Source of the DNA: Mesorhabditis belari
Taxonomy: Eukaryota > Nematoda > Chromadorea > Rhabditida > Rhabditidae
DNA: 64,000 nucleotides
NCBI GenBank assembly: GCA_958450365.1
Contig: CAUEEP010000920.1
Coordinates: forward strand, 1,327,501-1,391,500
Direction: 5' to 3'
In this document: one piece after another, positions 62,201 through 64,000 of the stretch
Numbering within the stretch: position 1 is the stretch's first letter
How the letters are laid out: each line of letters opens with the position of its first letter
Position numbers and translations under genes: made by a program
The notes under the pieces: model-generated
The model's input: only the letters and a program-made list of their open reading frames with translations
What the model was told of the DNA's origin: nothing
Database searches by the model: none

Positions 62201-64000
62201 CTATCTATCTTCTTCTAATCTATCTTATTTTGATCTTCTAAATCCTTGAGAATTGCAGGAGTTTAGTTCACAGCTAAAAAGGAAAGGCATTGAGTCAAGT
62301 TAGCCTTTCAAGCTTGTTTAGCAACTGCTTCGTTGGTCTAGTTTCTTGGTCCTAAATTTACCTATACTATTGTCTACACCTATTGTCCTTGAGGTTTTTT
62401 CGAGTCCTACAGTTTGATAAACGAATGTGCTTTGTTTTTGATCAGATGCTTTTAACAATTTGATATCAAAAGATCAAATTTAGTATTCTAGAAGAAAGGT
62501 GTTGCACTTTTAAACCAAAATGGACCATTCCTGGATAGTCTGACCGTCAAAATGGACCATTCTAGTGGATAGTCTGCTAGTCTACCGAACCTGGTACCTT
62601 TTTGTTCTCAAGTTCGAGTCCCACTCTCGCCAAACTTAAAACTTAAACGCCAAACTTAAAAAACTATTTCTCTAAGTGTTTGTAATGAATAAACGAGTTG
62701 AATTTTATACACAGCTTTCTGTAATTTTCAGAAATTGACAATAAAGGTTAGATTTTTCATACTTATCTATTGATTCTGATACTTTGGAAGGTTCCAGCTT
62801 TTGTATTTGTTTCAGCTTTTATTTAGCGGGGAATCAATGCAATAATTCAATGCAAATACGTAAGAAAACTATTTTTTTAAAAAACAACAAAGTTTGACGA
62901 GAGTAGGACTCGAACTTGAGGAGCAAAAGTGCAATAAGTTCGGTAGACTAGCAGACTATCCACTAGACCACCGAAGAATGATCCATTTTGGTTTAAAAGT
63001 GCAACACCTTTCTTCTAGAATACTAAACTTGACCTTTTGATATTAAACTTTTAAAAGAATCTGATCAAAAACAAAGCAAATCCGTTTATCAAACTGTAGG
63101 ACTCAAAACAAGCTCATGGACAATAGATCTAGACAATAGTATAGGTAAATTTAGGAATCTAATTGTAAGTAGACCGATCAGGGATTTGTTTATATATCCC
63201 TTAGGACTATTTCAGCTTAAAAACATCATTCTCAATCTAATCCTTCAATCTTTCCCAGATTCCCTTCATTCTCTCCCCATTATTTCCACCTCTTCCCCTT
63301 GTCCTTTCTCTCTCCATCTCCATCTCCATTCACCCAATCCACCTTTTTCTGCAATCCTTTCTTTTTCCTCTCTTCTTTTCCACGAATTGTTTGACACCGG
63401 GTCCTCGGCTCTTGCCCGGGAAATATTGTTTGCGCACAGGTTCAACCATCAGCTAACTAGCCTCCATCTATTCATCTAACTCCTCTCTCACCTTAGCCCC
63501 ATTTTTGTGCCAATCCTAGAGTCAAGATTGCCAACTAGACTATTTATTGACTGTTTTAACAGTCTTCTATCAATTTCCCGATATGGGGCGCCAGGTCGAG
63601 TTGCAGGTAAATCAAAAAATACACAAAAAAGAAAGAAATTCTAGAAAAAGCTAGGGAAAACTAGACTTACTTTACCACTAAATTTCAGCGCTATCGGCCG
63701 ATTGATCCAGACCGAGTGGGCGTCAATGGATCACCGGCAGAGATGACAAATGGTAATGGATGTGTCCAGAATGGAGTCTCCGATCATTTACAATGGGAAA
63801 GTGTTAAAGAGCGGGTGATCAAAGCGGGAACTGTGGAAAAGCTTGTGGTGAGTGGTTTAAAGAATAAATTCAACTAATTGATGAACTTGACTTTGTCATG
63901 GAGTTAAAATCTGTTCGGTGAGCTCAATTGGAAAGTTTTCAGTGATTGAAAGGGTTTAAATTGTTAAGATTTTGTTTAGATTGATAAGAATTGAATTGTT
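38294..64000 (+). CDS. rgl-1: RalGDS-like Ras-family exchange factor, 5' part (partial)
   Basis: Proposed exons: 38294-38327 ([11 protein letters not shown]), 48143-48213, 49733-49771 and 63689-63847, in matching phases; the gene runs off the right edge. [20 protein letters not shown] resembles the N-terminal motif of vertebrate RGL/RalGDS proteins, and [17 protein letters not shown] matches the start of their RasGEF N domain. The catalytic CDC25 and Ral-binding parts lie outside. Such proteins activate Ral by nucleotide exchange, usually downstream of Ras. The introns of 9.8 and 13.9 kb are full of repeats and contain several phase-0 exons with their own ATG, listed separately. The symbol follows the nematode orthologue name and rests on these short motifs. 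The 38294 exon is the least certain; ATG 48145-48147 could be the real start. Confidence 0.68.
39608..40275. repeat. dispersed repeat, two tandem-like blocks
   Basis: The block GTCAATCGTTCTGATTTT through GTTAGCTTTAAATTTTGA (39610-39768) recurs at 40123-40270. The sequence between them (AACTTTGCTGATTTCCCA, ATTGGACAAAATTTGGAC) recurs at 45085-45390 together with the same block. No coding sequence. Confidence 0.8.
40740..40846. repeat. triple 28-nt repeat plus a lone mariner end
   Basis: GTTAGCTATGGGATCTATTA occurs about three times, followed at 40817 by TTAGGTTGTTCGGATATAAA, the same end as the mariner-like element starting at 41089. The lone end may mark an older, truncated copy. Confidence 0.7.
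41089..41844 (+). mobile_element. deleted mariner-like transposon
   Basis: TA-flanked, ends TTAGGTTGTTCGGATATAAA and its complement. About 756 nt, with broken transposase pieces on the plus strand: [20 protein letters not shown] near 41450-41510, [12 protein letters not shown] near 41555-41590, and [20 protein letters not shown] near 41705-41765, the first catalytic region. The catalytic C-terminal third is missing. Confidence 0.88.
42600..43215. repeat. foldback region with AGCCGATA/TCGGCT motifs
   Basis: CTAGCCGATAAAGTTTCTCG and ACCTTTTTGGCTAGCCGATA near 42630-42690 are mirrored by ATATCGGCTGACCGAAAAGG near 43040-43060. A second pair of direct repeats (TTCAGCCACTAACAAAT) follows at 43130-43200. 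Probably an old inverted-repeat element; ends not resolved. Confidence 0.5.
44960..45080. repeat. GATCTAATACGGTTCC repeat, short array
   Basis: About seven imperfect units of AATACGGTTCC with TATTTTGATCT spacers; the same unit forms the longer array at 47165-47565. Confidence 0.8.
45085..45390. repeat. dispersed repeat, third copy
   Basis: Matches parts of 39608-40275 (TTGCTGATTTCCCAGTTAGG, CATATCCTATATCTCA, CTCAAGTATGTCTCCTG). The order of blocks is the same as in the 39-40 kb copy. Confidence 0.75.
46319..46850. repeat. direct duplication of about 140 nt
   Basis: 46319-46470 and 46698-46845 share GTGTCAGCTGGAAGCACTCG, GAAACATATTCTGCAA and TTTTGTATCAAGATTAGAC in order. A CT-rich island (46615-46690) lies between them. 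Confidence 0.8.
47165..47565. repeat. 11-nt minisatellite GGTTCCAATAC, over 30 copies
   Basis: Variants with AAGAC or a TATTTTGATTAAAT spacer occur in order. Because 11 nt is not a multiple of three, all frames cycle through the same peptide pattern, which explains the apparent reading frames on the minus strand. Not a gene. Confidence 0.93.
48275..48890. mobile_element. inverted-repeat element related to the 10334 family
   Basis: Arms CTTGGTAACACTTTGTTATA and the complement AACAAAGTGTTACCAAAA enclose the shared core (GGGTAGTCAAAAA, AGACGCTTTGATCCACAGAA, TTAGGTATATAGCCAA). Located in an intron of the RalGDS-like gene. Ends are approximate. Confidence 0.7.
49140..49640. repeat. minisatellite GATAGAGCTTCAGATAGA, intronic
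   Basis: About 25 imperfect units of 16-22 nt with CAGCTAGAGATAGAG and CGAGATAAAG variants, ending just before the 49733 exon. Confidence 0.88.
50581..51089. mobile_element. TA-flanked MITE, CCGTATTTATTC ends
   Basis: Ends CCGTATTTATTCTAATAGAA and the complement with TTCTTTTAGAATAAATACGG, flanked by TA. Near the left end a 55-nt unit with CACATGAGCTTCTATTAG is repeated about four times, each unit itself palindromic. Confidence 0.82.
51466..51804. mobile_element. foldback element, CACTGCTCCAACTAATT ends
   Basis: Arms of about 60-85 nt mirror each other (CACTGCTCCAACTAATT, AAAACTCAGTA, GACTGAGAGAAATC), with TA and then TG/CA outside. The loop has a tandem TTCTAGATTGACTTTTGCC repeat. Confidence 0.8.
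52312..52879. mobile_element. TTGGGTTGTC element, copy 3
   Basis: TA-flanked copy of the family at 31626 and 35365, with a shorter loop. Its right TA is one base from the left TA of the next element (52884), so two elements sit side by side. Confidence 0.88.
52884..53404. mobile_element. TTAGGTTGATGC element
   Basis: TA-flanked; ends TTAGGTTGATGCAAAAGTCT and its complement, followed inward by TTTCGTACTTC. The core shares GAGCCTGAAGTCGGGTAGTC and AGATAGAGCACAAAAAGTTA with 10334-11218. It represents the rRNA-free form of that element. Confidence 0.88.
53996..54405. repeat. minisatellite ACTTGTACTTGTACA
   Basis: About 40 units of 6 or 15 nt built from TTGTAC with CACTTG variants. All six frames give repeated low-complexity peptides; none has coding features. 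Intronic in the RalGDS-like gene. Confidence 0.93.
55755..55885. repeat. minisatellite ACATTCTACAA
   Basis: About twelve 11-nt units, with ACATTCTAAAA variants, in the long RalGDS-like intron. Confidence 0.93.
56428..56490 (+). CDS. candidate alternative first exon 1 of the RalGDS-like gene
   Basis: ATG, 21 codons (starting [12 protein letters not shown], ending ERTSIP), then GTGAGTG as donor. It ends in phase 0, so it could join the 63689 exon in frame. A CT-rich island (56200-56350) precedes it. There is no homology support. Confidence 0.4.
57130..57265. repeat. minisatellite AGTTAGCAAATGTCTTCCAG
   Basis: About six 19-21 nt units. No coding role. Confidence 0.88.
57754..57873 (+). CDS. 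candidate alternative first exon 2 of the RalGDS-like gene
   Basis: ATG plus 40 codons beginning [20 protein letters not shown] and ending KPPTII, followed by the donor GTGAGTTT. The composition (charged, helical) looks coding. Phase 0 allows joining to 63689. No family match recognised. Confidence 0.5.
57885..57962. repeat. minisatellite GTACTAGAGCTGTTC
   Basis: About five 15-nt units directly after the candidate exon at 57754-57873. It encodes [13 protein letters not shown] peptides by chance if read through. Confidence 0.85.
58250..58451. mobile_element. TA-flanked MITE, CTATCCTGTTATACATCCCC ends
   Basis: Perfect 23-nt inverted ends with TA on each side. About 200 nt, non-coding, in the long intron just left of the telomeric repeat. 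Confidence 0.88.
58606..59165 (+). repeat. interstitial telomeric repeat, (TTAGGC)n
   Basis: About 560 nt of TTAGGC, the nematode telomere unit, with TTAGGT and TTAAGC variants and occasional phase slips. It lies in the last visible intron of the RalGDS-like gene with unique sequence and exons on both sides, so it is not a chromosome end. A larger repeat inside it recurs: the stretch ending TTAGGTTAGGCTTAGGCTTA with GCTTGGACTTAGG appears at about 58898-58945 and again at 59112-59160. Confidence 0.95.
60148..60330. repeat. tandem duplication of about 90 nt
   Basis: CTGATTATTTTCTTAC, GAATGTGTATCAGATTCTC-type sequence and CATGGATCTCACAATG occur twice in the same order. Confidence 0.85.
60987..61073 (+). 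CDS. candidate alternative first exon 3 of the RalGDS-like gene
   Basis: ATG plus 29 codons ([20 protein letters not shown] through CMNPK), donor GTAAAG, ending in phase 0. The GC content is higher than the surroundings, as expected for coding DNA. It could join the 63689 exon directly. It is the best-looking of the alternative first exons. Confidence 0.55.
61340..61425 (+). tRNA. tRNA-like sequence, possibly intron-bearing
   Basis: An A-box (TGGCGCAGTGGTAGAGCGC) and a B-box (CCGGGTTCAATCCCGG) are both intact. Between them CGGTC and GACC could form an anticodon stem with about 20 extra nt, as in tRNAs with introns. The outer acceptor stem is not clear, so pseudogene status is equally likely. 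Confidence 0.45.
62560..62632 (+). pseudogene. tRNA-like sequence, left arm
   Basis: TTCTAGTGGATAGTCTGC resembles an A-box and AAGTTCGAGTCCCACT a B-box. The left copy lacks the GGTGGT start seen in the right copy. Confidence 0.5.
62900..62975 (-). pseudogene. tRNA-like sequence, right arm
   Basis: On the minus strand: GGTGGTCTAGTGGATAGTC (A-box) and AAGTTCGAGTCCTACT (B-box), about 60 nt apart as in tRNAs. The arms between them do not fold as a standard anticodon stem. Confidence 0.55.
63230..63410. promoter_or_regulatory. CT-rich island before candidate first exon 4
   Basis: Dense TTTCCC, TCTCTCC and CCATCTCC runs with little A, unlike the AT-rich background. Similar islands occur at about 39070-39530, 42110-42300, 43680-43960, 46615-46690, 54520-54720 and 56200-56350. 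Promoter or enhancer activity is inference. Confidence 0.35.
63583..63606 (+). CDS. candidate alternative first exon 4 of the RalGDS-like gene
   Basis: ATG plus eight codons (MGRQVELQ), donor GTAAAT, phase 0, only 82 nt before the 63689 exon, which continues RYRPIDPDR. Close spacing and phase make it a reasonable short first exon. Confidence 0.5.

Larger units (their letters stand above)
62351..63155. mobile_element. long foldback element with tRNA-like arms
   Basis: The two arms, about 290-330 nt each, are inverted copies (CCTAAATTTACCTATACTAT at the left end; GAAAGGTGTTGCACTTTTAA inside). Each arm contains one tRNA-like sequence (62560-62632 plus and 62900-62975 minus). The loop (62690-62840) is unique. 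No protein frame. Confidence 0.82.

Overview
The window looks like nuclear DNA of a rhabditid-type nematode. The genes have many introns, often only 38-60 nt long, ending in TTTCAG or TTTTAG. There is a block of the nematode telomere unit TTAGGC, and the families present (UNC-93-like transporters, VWA and CUB surface proteins) are expanded in nematodes. All exon models below were read by eye from splice sites, reading phase and family resemblance; no search or alignment was run.

Layout. 1-1260 (+): 3' end of a threonine-rich secreted protein with a cysteine-rich tail. 1563-4502 (-) and 7624-9744 (-): two UNC-93-like paralogues with nearly identical exon lengths, the second carrying a one-base frameshift. 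Between them lies 5153-7553 (+), a complete B3GNTL1-type glycosyltransferase. 10334-11218: a TA-flanked transposon carrying a piece of 28S rRNA. 11336-13157 (-): a single-VWA type II membrane protein. 13440-26669 (-): a very large type II membrane protein, about 2,887 residues in 41 exons, with about seven VWA-like domains followed by a mucin-like tail of about 105 copies of an 11-residue repeat. 27968-37391 (+): a divergently placed 715-residue type I membrane protein with about five CUB-like modules. 38294 to beyond 64000 (+): the 5' part of a RalGDS-like Ras-family exchange factor with very long introns and several possible alternative first exons, all in phase 0.

Introns and intergenic DNA hold many TA-flanked inverted-repeat elements, two decayed mariner-like transposons, minisatellites, foldback elements with tRNA-like arms, and an interstitial telomeric block. 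The VWA and CUB genes together suggest a cell-surface or secreted glycoprotein cluster (adhesion, glycocalyx or defence), but that role is inference. The most unusual items are the multi-VWA mucin with its higher-order repeat, the rRNA fragment inside a transposon, the foldback element with tRNA-like arms, and the telomeric block inside an intron.
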